From DATDUW01 sp035290185 (lineage in GTDB: Bacteria; Patescibacteriota; Patescibacteriia; UBA9934; GWF2-40-263), in assembly GCA_035290185.1 (NCBI GenBank), contig DATDUW010000032.1, forward strand, positions 1 to 9,484: DNA of 9,484 nt. The letters are read 5' to 3'. Below, one piece after another: positions 1-6,140 of the stretch. The position numbers were made by a program, and so were the translations under genes. The notes beneath the pieces are model-generated. The model did no database searches. It saw only the letters and a program-made list of their open reading frames with translations, and was not told the DNA's origin. The first letter of the stretch is position 1. Each line of letters begins with the position of its first letter.

Positions 1-742
1 CGCGGTATTCCCCCAGCAGACGATCCAAAAGTCGGATCTTATCTTCTTTTTTTACAATAAATAATTCCTGGGTAACATGATCTGCCGCCGTACCAGCCGG
101 CGCTACTTCCACCCGGATCGGCAAACTCATGTGTGCAGCCGCGATCTTTACGATTTCGGAAGGCATGGTGGCAGAAAACAACATGGTCTGACGTTTGGCT
201 GGAGGAGGCAAAACAGAAAGAATCCGGTTAATCTGAGGCGCGAATCCCATATCAAGCATGCGATCGGCTTCATCAAGCACAAGGACGCACACGCCATCAA
301 GACGAACCGTCCTTTGCTCCAAATGGTCAAGAAGACGGCCAGGGGTAGCCACGATGACCTGCGGCTTTCTGGCAAGAGCCGCGCGTTGCGGCCCCATGGC
401 CGCGCCACCAATGAGAACGGCTGTGCGAATTCCTGAAGAACGTCCAATTTTTAAAAGCGTTTCTTCCACCTGTAAAGCCAGCTCGCGTGTTGGAAGAATC
501 ACAAGCCCAGACCCGCCTTCTGCGGCCAAACGTTGAAGCATCGGAATACCGAAAGCAAGCGTCTTTCCCGTTCCCGTCTGCGCAATACCAATGAGGTCCT
601 TGCCCTCAATGGCCGCGGGAATAGAACGTTGTTGGATGGGTGTGGGAACCGAAAATCGGTTCTGGGCCAGAACTTCAAGCAGCCCGGGCGCAATACCCAA
701 ACCGTGAAAAGAGGAGGCCGAAGAGGAATTTGAAATAGTCAT
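1..742 (-). CDS. DEAD-box ATP-dependent RNA helicase, RhlE-like, N-terminal part (runs off left edge)
   Basis: ATP-dependent RNA unwinding enzyme of superfamily 2, expected to act in the cytoplasm on structured RNA (ribosome assembly, mRNA turnover or cold adaptation). The 247 visible residues hold the whole first RecA-like domain. A Q-motif region has F30 and PTPIQ (33-37). Motif I is AQTGTGKT (54-61), motif Ia PTRELALQ (84-91), GG (112-113), motif Ib TPGRL (133-137), motif II DEAD (157-160) followed by RMLDMGF, and motif III SAT (190-192). The frame is still open at base 1, just past FIVKKEDK, where the second RecA domain normally begins. The start is the ATG at 742; no Shine-Dalgarno sequence precedes it. 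It lies 41 bp after the stop of the broken reductase gene and may share its transcript. The RhlE-like subtype is my inference from the DEADRMLDMGF context; the DEAD-box assignment itself is secure. Confidence 0.96.
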   Translation of the reverse strand, partial: MTISNSSSASSFHGLGIAPGLLEVLAQNRFSVPTPIQQRSIPAAIEGKDLIGIAQTGTGKTLAFGIPMLQRLAAEGGSGLVILPTRELALQVEETLLKIGRSSGIRTAVLIGGAAMGPQRAALARKPQVIVATPGRLLDHLEQRTVRLDGVCVLVLDEADRMLDMGFAPQINRILSVLPPPAKRQTMLFSATMPSEIVKIAAAHMSLPIRVEVAPAGTAADHVTQELFIVKKEDKIRLLDRLLGEYR

Positions 743-783
743 GCGCGGACAGCGTGACAGAAAAACGCTAAGATGTCAACTTT

Positions 784-1358
784 TTAACCCAAAGGGGTTT
801 TTTTCTGAGGCGGGATAGCTGTGTCATAGGCAAGGTACGAGACATAACGGACAAGATTTCCGAGATTCTTCCTCTTCAAAACCGTCCGCGAAAGTCCACG
901 CTGCTTATCCTTGCTGTCGCAAAACTGCTCGAGAAACGTTTCTTTTTCTACTGCAATAACATCATACATAGCGCGAAATGTCCGATCCCGCCGCATACGG
1001 TCCCAGATCCAGCGATAACGAACCTGACGGCGATAATAATCCATAAGGCCCCCGTGAGGATCCATGCACTTGGAGAGGTGAGAAAGAGAACGTTCCTCCC
1101 CATTCAAAAATCGTTCAATCAGCGGCGCAGCCTCTTTTCCAGAAACAACAGATCCTTTAATGCCGTCCGCGGCAAAGGCCCCACAAAATCCGGCCGCATC
1201 ACCAATCAAAAGAACGTTCCCTTTTGTAAGACGTTTCCGCGTTCCCCCTATGGGAATGAGACTGCCAAAAACATAGCCAGGCTTTTCAATGTCCCCCTCA
1301 ATGGAAATCATGTCGCGCGTCAAAAGAATCCTAATAAACTGGTTCAAAAGGTCTTTCG
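784..1358 (-). CDS. C-terminal fragment of the GGR-family reductase (GDAAG motif and C-terminal helical part)
   Basis: Continuation of the reductase in the -1 frame after the G run, ending at a TAA at 784-786. It carries LLIGDAAGFCGAFAADGIKG, the second flavin-contacting motif, then a basic helical tail (YRRQVRYRWIWDRMRRDR and on to PQKKTPLG) of the sort these enzymes use for substrate or membrane contact. The first in-frame ATG after the tract is at 1311 and has no convincing ribosome site. Independent translation is therefore doubtful, and the fragment makes sense only as the second half of the full-length protein. Confidence 0.6.
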
Positions 1359-2057
1359 CCCCCCCCGATCCTTCTCCACCTTGGCCAAACCGACCCGAAA
1401 GGCAGGACGGCCATCGACAACGGTTGGTGAAAGCCATCCGCCGTATCCCAAAGAAAATGCACCGAACCAAAAGTGATAAATCGTTTCAGATGGATTCGGT
1501 CCCAAGAGGACCCTCCCAAAAAAGACGTGTTCGTACCCGAAAAGAAACCGACGATTCCGATCAAGTCCACAAACGGCAGCAACAGACGACCGTCCGCCAT
1601 CTGCTCCAACCAAAAAACGCGTTCGAATTTCCTCTGTTTCGTTCCCCTTCGTGCGCAAACGGACATCCCTCATTTTATCCGGATGATCCACACCGCAAAA
1701 AACGGTTTGCGCCCGAACTTCGACATTGGAAGGAAGTGTGGTCGCCAAAGCTTTCACAAGCGCCTTCGTATCCGTCTGATAAATCCACGGCTGTTCAACA
1801 CGGGAGATGAAAAAATCTTGAAAATTCGGCGCCACGACGCAGATCGATGAAATTGAATTCGTTATGTAACGATCCACATCAAAAAATGAACGGAATTCTT
1901 CCCGTGTTTTTTCCGTAATAAGCCCCGTGGATTCTACAGTCGAACCAGGTTCGGGTTTTGCCTCAACGACAAGAATGTGTAAATCCTTTGGGAGATGATG
2001 AGCCAAGGTTAAACCGGAAAAACTCGCGCCGACAATAAGGACATCATATTCAAGCAT
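1344..2057 (-). CDS. N-terminal fragment of the GGR-family reductase (FAD-binding part)
   Basis: This is the product as the sequence is written: 237 residues from the ATG at 2057 to a TGA at 1344-1346. It contains the N-terminal dinucleotide-binding motif, the acidic end of the second beta strand (VVEAKPEPGS, around 30-39) and GADGGRSS. It lacks the GDAAG motif, which is needed for flavin binding. The last four residues (RKTF) are out-of-frame sequence after the G run. A protein cut here is unlikely to be an active reductase. Confidence 0.6.
   Translation of the reverse strand: MLEYDVLIVGASFSGLTLAHHLPKDLHILVVEAKPEPGSTVESTGLITEKTREEFRSFFDVDRYITNSISSICVVAPNFQDFFISRVEQPWIYQTDTKALVKALATTLPSNVEVRAQTVFCGVDHPDKMRDVRLRTKGNETEEIRTRFLVGADGGRSSVAAVCGLDRNRRFLFGYEHVFFGRVLLGPNPSETIYHFWFGAFSLGYGGWLSPTVVDGRPAFRVGLAKVEKDRGGRKTF
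1359..1366 (-). repeat. G8 homopolymer at the reductase frameshift
   Basis: Eight C on the plus strand, so eight G in the coding strand, read as CGG GGG GGG CGA before the frame is lost. Nine G would give Arg-Gly-Gly-Ala-Lys-Asp and restore the downstream frame; six G would also restore it with one Gly fewer. The join point falls exactly here, because both flanking frames keep family-like sequence up to the tract. Confidence 0.85.
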
Positions 2058-2087
2058 AGATCGATTTTGGTGTCCTTGGCTGTAAAT

Positions 2088-2528
2088 CTAGGAAGGGAGC
2101 GAAAAACCTTCTTCAACCTCATAAAATACCTGTCCCGTTTTCAATGCCTCAAGAACAAGTTTGACAGGCTCGAACAGCGGTTCGGGCAGATGGTCGAGAT
2201 CATACCACCCAATACTCTCGATTCGTTCCGGCTCGCAAATCATCGGTTCGCCCGAAACAATCTCGGCCGTAAACGAAATGTCTATGTAATGCTTTTCATA
2301 CTTGCGCATACTGGCACAGGAAGCGAAACGGATGTTATTCAACTCAACACCCAGTTCTTCCCTTGCTTCGCGCTTGACAGCATCGACCAAACTTTCGCCG
2401 AACTCAACATGTCCGCCTACGGAGCCGTAGCACCCTTGTGCATGCGAACCTTTGCGTTTGGCAAGGAGCGTCTTTCCGTCCTTGAGGATGACAGCCCCAA
2501 CCCCGACTTTAATGCAATGTGGATCCAT
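2088..2528 (-). CDS. Nudix hydrolase (MutT/NUDT15-like)
   Basis: Nudix pyrophosphohydrolase of 146 residues, predicted to split a nucleoside diphosphate linked to another group, releasing a nucleoside monophosphate or equivalent, with Mg2+. The Nudix box is complete: G39-x5-E45-x7-R53-E54-x-x-E57-E58-x-G60-V61, with E54, E57 and E58 as expected metal ligands. The N-terminal GVGAVILKDGKTLLAKRKGS and the later WYDLDHLPEPLF recall NUDT15/MutT-type enzymes that clean nucleotide pools of oxidised dNTPs, but substrate cannot be read reliably from sequence in this family. The ATG at 2528 abuts an AT-rich stretch at the edge of the palindromic repeat, and no Shine-Dalgarno sequence is visible. It is the first gene after the repeat and probably heads a Nudix-reductase-helicase transcript. 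Confidence 0.95.
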   Translation of the reverse strand: MDPHCIKVGVGAVILKDGKTLLAKRKGSHAQGCYGSVGGHVEFGESLVDAVKREAREELGVELNNIRFASCASMRKYEKHYIDISFTAEIVSGEPMICEPERIESIGWYDLDHLPEPLFEPVKLVLEALKTGQVFYEVEEGFSLPS

Positions 2529-2591
2529 AAAATTTAAAAATTCTCGTCATTGCGAGCCCTTCAATTTCTGTCGGGGCGAAGCAATCTCTTA

Positions 2592-2619
2592 TTTTTTACG
2601 TCAACTTTTTTACGTTAAC
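2592..2619. repeat. Tandem pair of 14-bp units inside the palindromic element
   Basis: TTTTTTACGTCAAC (2592-2605) is followed directly by TTTTTTACGTTAAC (2606-2619), a match of 13 of 14. A partial third copy, TCGTCAAC, follows at 2620-2627. It lies in the non-palindromic centre of the element and looks like a small local duplication. Confidence 0.6.
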
Positions 2620-2684
2620 TCGTCAACCAAATCCTTCCACGAAAATATGGGGCATATGATGATCGGAAGATTGCTTTGTCGTTC

Positions 2685-2712
2685 GTCCGCCGAAGTTTTA
2701 ACGGAGGCGGAC
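2685..2712. repeat. Local hairpin GTCCGCC/GGCGGAC inside the palindromic element
   Basis: An exact 7-bp inverted repeat, GTCCGCC at 2685-2691 and GGCGGAC at 2706-2712, enclosing 14 bases. No T run follows on either strand, so it is not a terminator by itself. It sits asymmetrically in the right arm, as if a separate repeat unit had been inserted into or fused with the larger element. Confidence 0.6.
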
Positions 2713-2739
2713 TCACTTCTCGCAATGACGAGGATTCTT

Positions 2740-4320
2740 TCAATTTTCCCCTCCGACTTTCTCCAACGCAAACGACGCTGCCGAGGTCGTCCGCAAACCC
2801 GCTTCCATTTTCTGCGGTTTCGGAAAATGAAGGACGATCGGTTTTCCTAATAGGGTCCTTGGAGCCGCGAACGGAACGAGGAACAACAGAAATCCGAGCC
2901 CAAGCGGATGGTTCAAATAGGGCGAAAACGTATGCGTGGCATAGAGCATAACAAGGGAGGCCACAAAGGCGTTCGCCATCCAAACGTGTTCTTTGTTAAG
3001 TTCTTCGCGCACGCCGCGGACAAGGAAAAACAAAAGGAAAAGGAATGAGAGAGGTCCAAGGATTCCCATTTTGAGCCAAAGTTCGAACCATCCCCACTCA
3101 AGCGCATAGGTGCTCCACCATCCTTCTGGAGAAAAAGCGCGGACGCGCGGATCATCGGTCTGAAATTGGACTTCTTGACCAAAACCATTTCCGGTGATCG
3201 GCTGTTGTCGAATGAGTTCGACCATGGGCGGAAGCAGCTTCCACCGGCTGGAAACGGCTACATCACCGGCATCCGTGGTGCGAGAAGAAAACAGACCCGA
3301 AAGGGCGTCCGCGGATCCAACGCGATACGGATAGGGGAATAAAATGATCAAAACAAGTAAGACAGATCCGACCGCGCCAGCAAGAACGGTCCATCCAACA
3401 CCGTTTTTGAATCTCTGCCACCCTGCCATGTTCCTCTGCTGACGAATCAAAAACAAAACAACAAGAACCAACCCCCCGGCTGTCAGCCCGATCCAAAAGC
3501 TACGAGAAAGACTGATCAAGAGAATGGAGCAGCCGACAGCCAAAGCCGCGGACAGGCCGGCCCGTTCTTTTCGCACGCCCGCAATCATCCACAGCGCGGA
3601 AATTAAAAGGATAAAAATAAGAGCAACGGAAAATTGGGACTGGAGAAAGACACGGAAGATACCGCTTCCCATATCGGTCAGTTCGCCGGTCCGCGTGTCG
3701 CGGATGAATGTGTAGACAGGCCCCAGAATTGAAACAGGAAAATGGGTAAACACGTATAAGAGGCCCAGGGTCAAGAGAGAAACCCACGCGGCAGAAGCGG
3801 AGAGCGTTTGAATAAGCAACCGGCGGGCCGCTGCCCCCCAGGAAACGTTTAAAAGGGGAAGGAGATAAGCTAGATAAAAATAGGCGTTCCCATCTTGAAA
3901 AACATCACGCGGATCCTGTTGCCGCACACCCACGATAAATCCGATAACAACGGCGACGAGAAGCGGAAAAAACCATCGAAATCGCGGATCCCGGCACGGG
4001 CACGGCACCCGCCGGATCATGCGATGAAAGAATAACCATGCCGCCAGGACGGCAAAAAAAACAACCATGCGCAAGGACAGAGAAAATCCGGCGACAGGAA
4101 CAGAGAGCAAGTGTCCATGGGAATTCGCAAACAGTTCTGCAAAGGCGGCCGCCAAGCCCCACTCCAGCTTCCGGACGGTCAAAAGAAAGACCCCGATTCC
4201 TATGAGGGCCAAAAGGATGGGAACGAAGGGAGTTTGAAAGGCAAGAACCGCGAGGACGAAAACTCCGCCGAGCGCTCCCAACACGATCCAAAATGGTTTG
4301 CCGATGAATTGCGAAAGCAT
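2740..4320 (-). CDS. O-antigen polymerase/ligase-like membrane protein (Wzy/WaaL family)
   Basis: Integral membrane protein of 526 residues, predicted either to polymerise lipid-linked glycan repeat units (Wzy) or to transfer finished glycan to an acceptor (WaaL/PglL-like) on the outer face of the cytoplasmic membrane. About 12 hydrophobic segments are visible: roughly 11-29, 32-49, 78-98, 116-132, 146-160, 172-192, 228-247, 256-270, 274-292, 310-328, a cluster near 404-434, and 447-486. The long loop at about 329-403 with SSRWKLLPPM (357-366) and ITGNGFGQ (375-382), followed by WFELWLKMGILG (411-422), is the Wzy_C/O-antigen-ligase pattern. The His-Asn pair usual just before the GilG helix is Ser-Thr here (403-404). 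The ATG at 4320 is 12 bp after the GT2 stop. A polar tail of about 35 residues ends close to the palindromic repeat. Family is firm; polymerase versus ligase is not resolvable. Confidence 0.88.
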   Translation of the reverse strand: MLSQFIGKPFWIVLGALGGVFVLAVLAFQTPFVPILLALIGIGVFLLTVRKLEWGLAAAFAELFANSHGHLLSVPVAGFSLSLRMVVFFAVLAAWLFFHRMIRRVPCPCRDPRFRWFFPLLVAVVIGFIVGVRQQDPRDVFQDGNAYFYLAYLLPLLNVSWGAAARRLLIQTLSASAAWVSLLTLGLLYVFTHFPVSILGPVYTFIRDTRTGELTDMGSGIFRVFLQSQFSVALIFILLISALWMIAGVRKERAGLSAALAVGCSILLISLSRSFWIGLTAGGLVLVVLFLIRQQRNMAGWQRFKNGVGWTVLAGAVGSVLLVLIILFPYPYRVGSADALSGLFSSRTTDAGDVAVSSRWKLLPPMVELIRQQPITGNGFGQEVQFQTDDPRVRAFSPEGWWSTYALEWGWFELWLKMGILGPLSFLFLLFFLVRGVREELNKEHVWMANAFVASLVMLYATHTFSPYLNHPLGLGFLLFLVPFAAPRTLLGKPIVLHFPKPQKMEAGLRTTSAASFALEKVGGEN

Positions 4321-4332
4321 AGGATCATTTAT

Positions 4333-5046
4333 TCAAGACAATCTGTGTTTCGCTAAAACAATCTCCCGGGCCGATTCGTACTTCGCAATAGACGTTGGTC
4401 GCCAACCGAAAAAATCCCACGGAACCGTGTAGAGAATCGAGGGACGCCACTGGGTTCCCAGACGGCTTTTCGATTCCACGAAGACGCGGAACAGCTCCTC
4501 AGGAACAAAGGTCCCGATTCGTCCCTTTGATAACAGAGTCAACCAGAGATCCCAATCTTGCAGCCGGTAGACAAGCGGATCAAAACCTGGAAACGCTTCG
4601 CGACGGATCAGGGCCGTCGTGTGGATGTAGTTCATTCGTCTGAGCCGTTCAGCGTCAAAGGGAAACCCGTGAAATTTCTTCCACCCGAAACGAAAGCTGG
4701 AATAGGCATAAGACGCGCGGGGATCTGCATCTAAGGCGTCTGAAAGTTTCTCGAGCATCTCCGGATGCATGACCACATCCGCATCACAAAAAATGACCCG
4801 TTCCCCGCTAGATACTGCAAAACCACGATTGCGAGCCGGGTTGCTCCCCTGATTCTCTTGATTGATAAGAATGATCCTCCCAGCGTATGGAGCAAGAATC
4901 TCCTCAGTTCTGTCTTTGGACCCGTCGTTAACGACAATGACTTCCGCCGGCGGTAACGTCTGACCAAACACGCTCTCCAAACACCGCACAATCGTGCCCG
5001 CGTGTTGATAGGTTGGAATGATGACGGAGATGCGAGACGGATTCAT
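4333..5046 (-). CDS. Glycosyltransferase family 2 (GT-A fold)
   Basis: Inverting sugar transferase of 237 residues, expected to add a sugar from a nucleotide-sugar donor to the growing lipid-linked glycan in the cytoplasm. Visible GT2 features are ISVIIPTYQ (6-14), VVNDGSKDRTEE (38-49) for the nucleotide, NPARNRG (69-75), the metal-binding DxD in CDAD (D88 and D90), and QDWDLWL (163-169), the acceptor-side ED/QDWDLW motif that carries the likely catalytic acid. There are no membrane segments, so it is a single-domain soluble or peripheral enzyme. The ATG at 5046 lies 2 bp after the GT4 stop (TGA at 5051-5049). A TTG at 5052 in the same frame would add Met-Thr and overlap the upstream stop; I prefer the ATG. 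Donor and acceptor sugars cannot be inferred. Confidence 0.93.
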   Translation of the reverse strand: MNPSRISVIIPTYQHAGTIVRCLESVFGQTLPPAEVIVVNDGSKDRTEEILAPYAGRIILINQENQGSNPARNRGFAVSSGERVIFCDADVVMHPEMLEKLSDALDADPRASYAYSSFRFGWKKFHGFPFDAERLRRMNYIHTTALIRREAFPGFDPLVYRLQDWDLWLTLLSKGRIGTFVPEELFRVFVESKSRLGTQWRPSILYTVPWDFFGWRPTSIAKYESAREIVLAKHRLS

Positions 5047-5048
5047 AG

Positions 5049-6140
5049 TCAAAGATACGGCTCTAGTTTAGCCCATTGTTCCTCGGGACGAAATTCCGCA
5101 AGAGCTCGCTGTTGAGCGGCTTTTCCCAATGTGCGGCACAAGGATTCATCCGTGATCATGCGCAAGAGCGCTTGGACAAGAGCATCGGCATTACCGTCCG
5201 GAACGAGCAAACCTGTTTCCCCATCGAATACAGCCTCATTCACTCCTGGAAGAGCCGAGGCAATCGAGGGAAGACCCCAAGCAGCCGCCTCCAGATAAAC
5301 ACTACCGAACCCTTCACGGTCCGCTTCCCCGCCCACCGTCGGCATCACGAAAACGTTGGAAGCAGCATACGCGTCCCGGACGTCCGCATCCGAAGCTTTT
5401 GTGCGCATCGTAACCATGGAATCCAACCCAAGTTGTAAAATGGATTCTCGAATCGTTTTTTCAAACGGCCCATCTCCGATGATCTGATAGGAAAAAGAAA
5501 CACCGGAACGCCGCAAGACAGACAGGGCCTGAAGGACGCGCAAGTGGCCTTTGCGTTCCACGAGACGCGCGACCGTTAAAAAATGAGTCGTTCCATCTTG
5601 TGGACGTGAAAGGGCTTCAACCCCTGGGAGCAAAGTTTCGTGCACAGTCGGATACACAACAAGGGAGGAAACGTGAAAATCTTGGTAAACCTCTTGAGCA
5701 AGAACCTGAGAATTGGCCACGACCACCCGCGCGCCGCGCAAAATCCGTTTCGCAAGCACCCGCTTCCACGGATGTTGTTTTACCAATCCCAAATCCATGC
5801 CATGAACGCAGACAATGTAAGGGCGGTGCGTAAACGGCTTCAGCATCCACGTCGCTGTTCCCACCGGAAGCACATGGCTCGTAAGCGTCAACTCATATGT
5901 TTTCCTCTTTTTCCAGAGGATGGACAGGATCGGAAGCCAGTGCGGCCATAGCCGAGAAGAAAACAAGGGGACACGTTCCACGGGATAAGACGCCCCCTTA
6001 TCAAACGCTTCGCTCTCCGGCTCCGGAGGGGCAACCACGAAAATACGATCGTGAAAAATCCGTGCTCCCGCTTCCAAATAACGGGCCACGCCCCCAAGTC
6101 TGGGAGGAAAATCAAGCGTCAGGAGTAACAAGTTCCGCAT
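5049..6140 (-). CDS. Glycosyltransferase family 4 (GT-B fold)
   Basis: Retaining sugar transferase of 363 residues, expected to work on the same lipid-linked glycan as its neighbours. The N-terminal domain opens with LTLDFPPRLGGVARYLE (7-23), the usual acceptor-side glycine-rich loop, and has VHGMDLG (112-118) and ANSQ (142-145). The C-terminal donor domain has TVARLVERKGH (189-199), IIGDGPFEKTI (220-230) and the EX7E pair E276...E284 in EGFGSVYLE, then ALPGVNEAVFDGETGLLVP. The reading frame opens upstream at 6242, but the first 34 residues lie inside the flippase gene and do not resemble the family. The ATG at 6140 places the glycine-rich loop correctly and gives a 29-bp overlap with the flippase stop, consistent with translational coupling. 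A weak GGA lies about 8 bases before it. Confidence 0.94.
   Translation of the reverse strand: MRNLLLLTLDFPPRLGGVARYLEAGARIFHDRIFVVAPPEPESEAFDKGASYPVERVPLFSSRLWPHWLPILSILWKKRKTYELTLTSHVLPVGTATWMLKPFTHRPYIVCVHGMDLGLVKQHPWKRVLAKRILRGARVVVANSQVLAQEVYQDFHVSSLVVYPTVHETLLPGVEALSRPQDGTTHFLTVARLVERKGHLRVLQALSVLRRSGVSFSYQIIGDGPFEKTIRESILQLGLDSMVTMRTKASDADVRDAYAASNVFVMPTVGGEADREGFGSVYLEAAAWGLPSIASALPGVNEAVFDGETGLLVPDGNADALVQALLRMITDESLCRTLGKAAQQRALAEFRPEEQWAKLEPYL

Larger units (their letters stand above)
784..2057 (-). pseudogene. Geranylgeranyl-reductase-family FAD-dependent oxidoreductase, broken by a -1 base frameshift
   Basis: Flavoprotein of the geranylgeranyl reductase (GGR) family, whose members saturate double bonds of polyprenyl chains on lipids, quinones or chlorophyll side chains, usually at the membrane. 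Two overlapping reading frames together make one protein. Adding one G at the run of eight G (plus-strand C, 1359-1366) joins them into 424 residues, a normal length for the family. The joined protein has an N-terminal FAD-binding fold (VLIVGASFSG, 6-15), GADGGRSS (151-158), a GYGGWLSP segment (204-211) resembling the family's substrate-site YxWxFP motif, and the FAD-binding GDAAG (286-290) followed by the usual SGKEAA region. The ATG at 2057 is 30 bp after the Nudix stop; an AAGGA lies about 15 bases before it, rather far. As given, translation stops five codons after the G run. It may be a true pseudogene, a phase-variable gene, a programmed slippage site or a base-calling error. Family assignment is strong; substrate is unknown. 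Confidence 0.85.
2539..2736. repeat. Palindromic repeat element with terminal inverted repeats (MITE/REP-like)
   Basis: The 211-bp gap between the Wzy-like gene and the Nudix gene is nearly all one element. Its ends, 2539-2556 and 2719-2736, are inverted copies matching at 17 of 18 positions, with an exact 14-bp core CTCGTCATTGCGAG. A second inverted pair lies inside: AAGCAATCT at 2579-2587 and AGATTGCTT at 2668-2676. Motifs of the CGTCATTGCGAG...GAAGCAATC type recur, from memory, as dispersed palindromes in many unrelated bacteria, which supports a mobile or REP-like origin. No reading frame inside looks real, and I see no clear target-site duplication. The right end sits 3 bp beyond the Wzy stop codon, so the element could contribute to transcript ending or stability. 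Confidence 0.75.

Noticed and set aside
774..779. TTGACA on the minus strand upstream of the helicase start
   Set aside because: A perfect -35 hexamer, but no -10-like sequence lies 16-18 bases downstream before the ATG, so I do not call a promoter.
781..806. AACCC/GGGTT hairpin followed by T on the plus strand near the end of the reductase gene
   Set aside because: The stem is only 5 bp and its T run is on the plus strand, where there is no gene to terminate. On the minus strand it is followed by A, so it does not end the reductase transcript.
2067..2537. Plus-strand reading frame of 156 codons opposite the Nudix gene
   Set aside because: The minus strand carries a perfect Nudix box over the same bases; the plus frame shows no motif and no ribosome site.
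2539..2556. Palindrome ends acting as an intrinsic terminator for the polysaccharide operon
   Set aside because: The pairing arms are about 160 bases apart, so the stem would fold slowly. The bases after it on the minus strand are AT-rich but not a clean T run directly after a tight stem. A role in transcript ending remains possible but is not supported enough to call.
2539..2736. CRISPR array or transposase gene within the repeat region
   Set aside because: There are no regularly spaced direct repeats with spacers, and no reading frame with transposase motifs. The structure is palindromic, not array-like.
2452..2850. Plus-strand frame crossing the palindromic repeat
   Set aside because: It runs through non-coding repeat sequence and into two genes on the other strand; its product is low-complexity shadow sequence.
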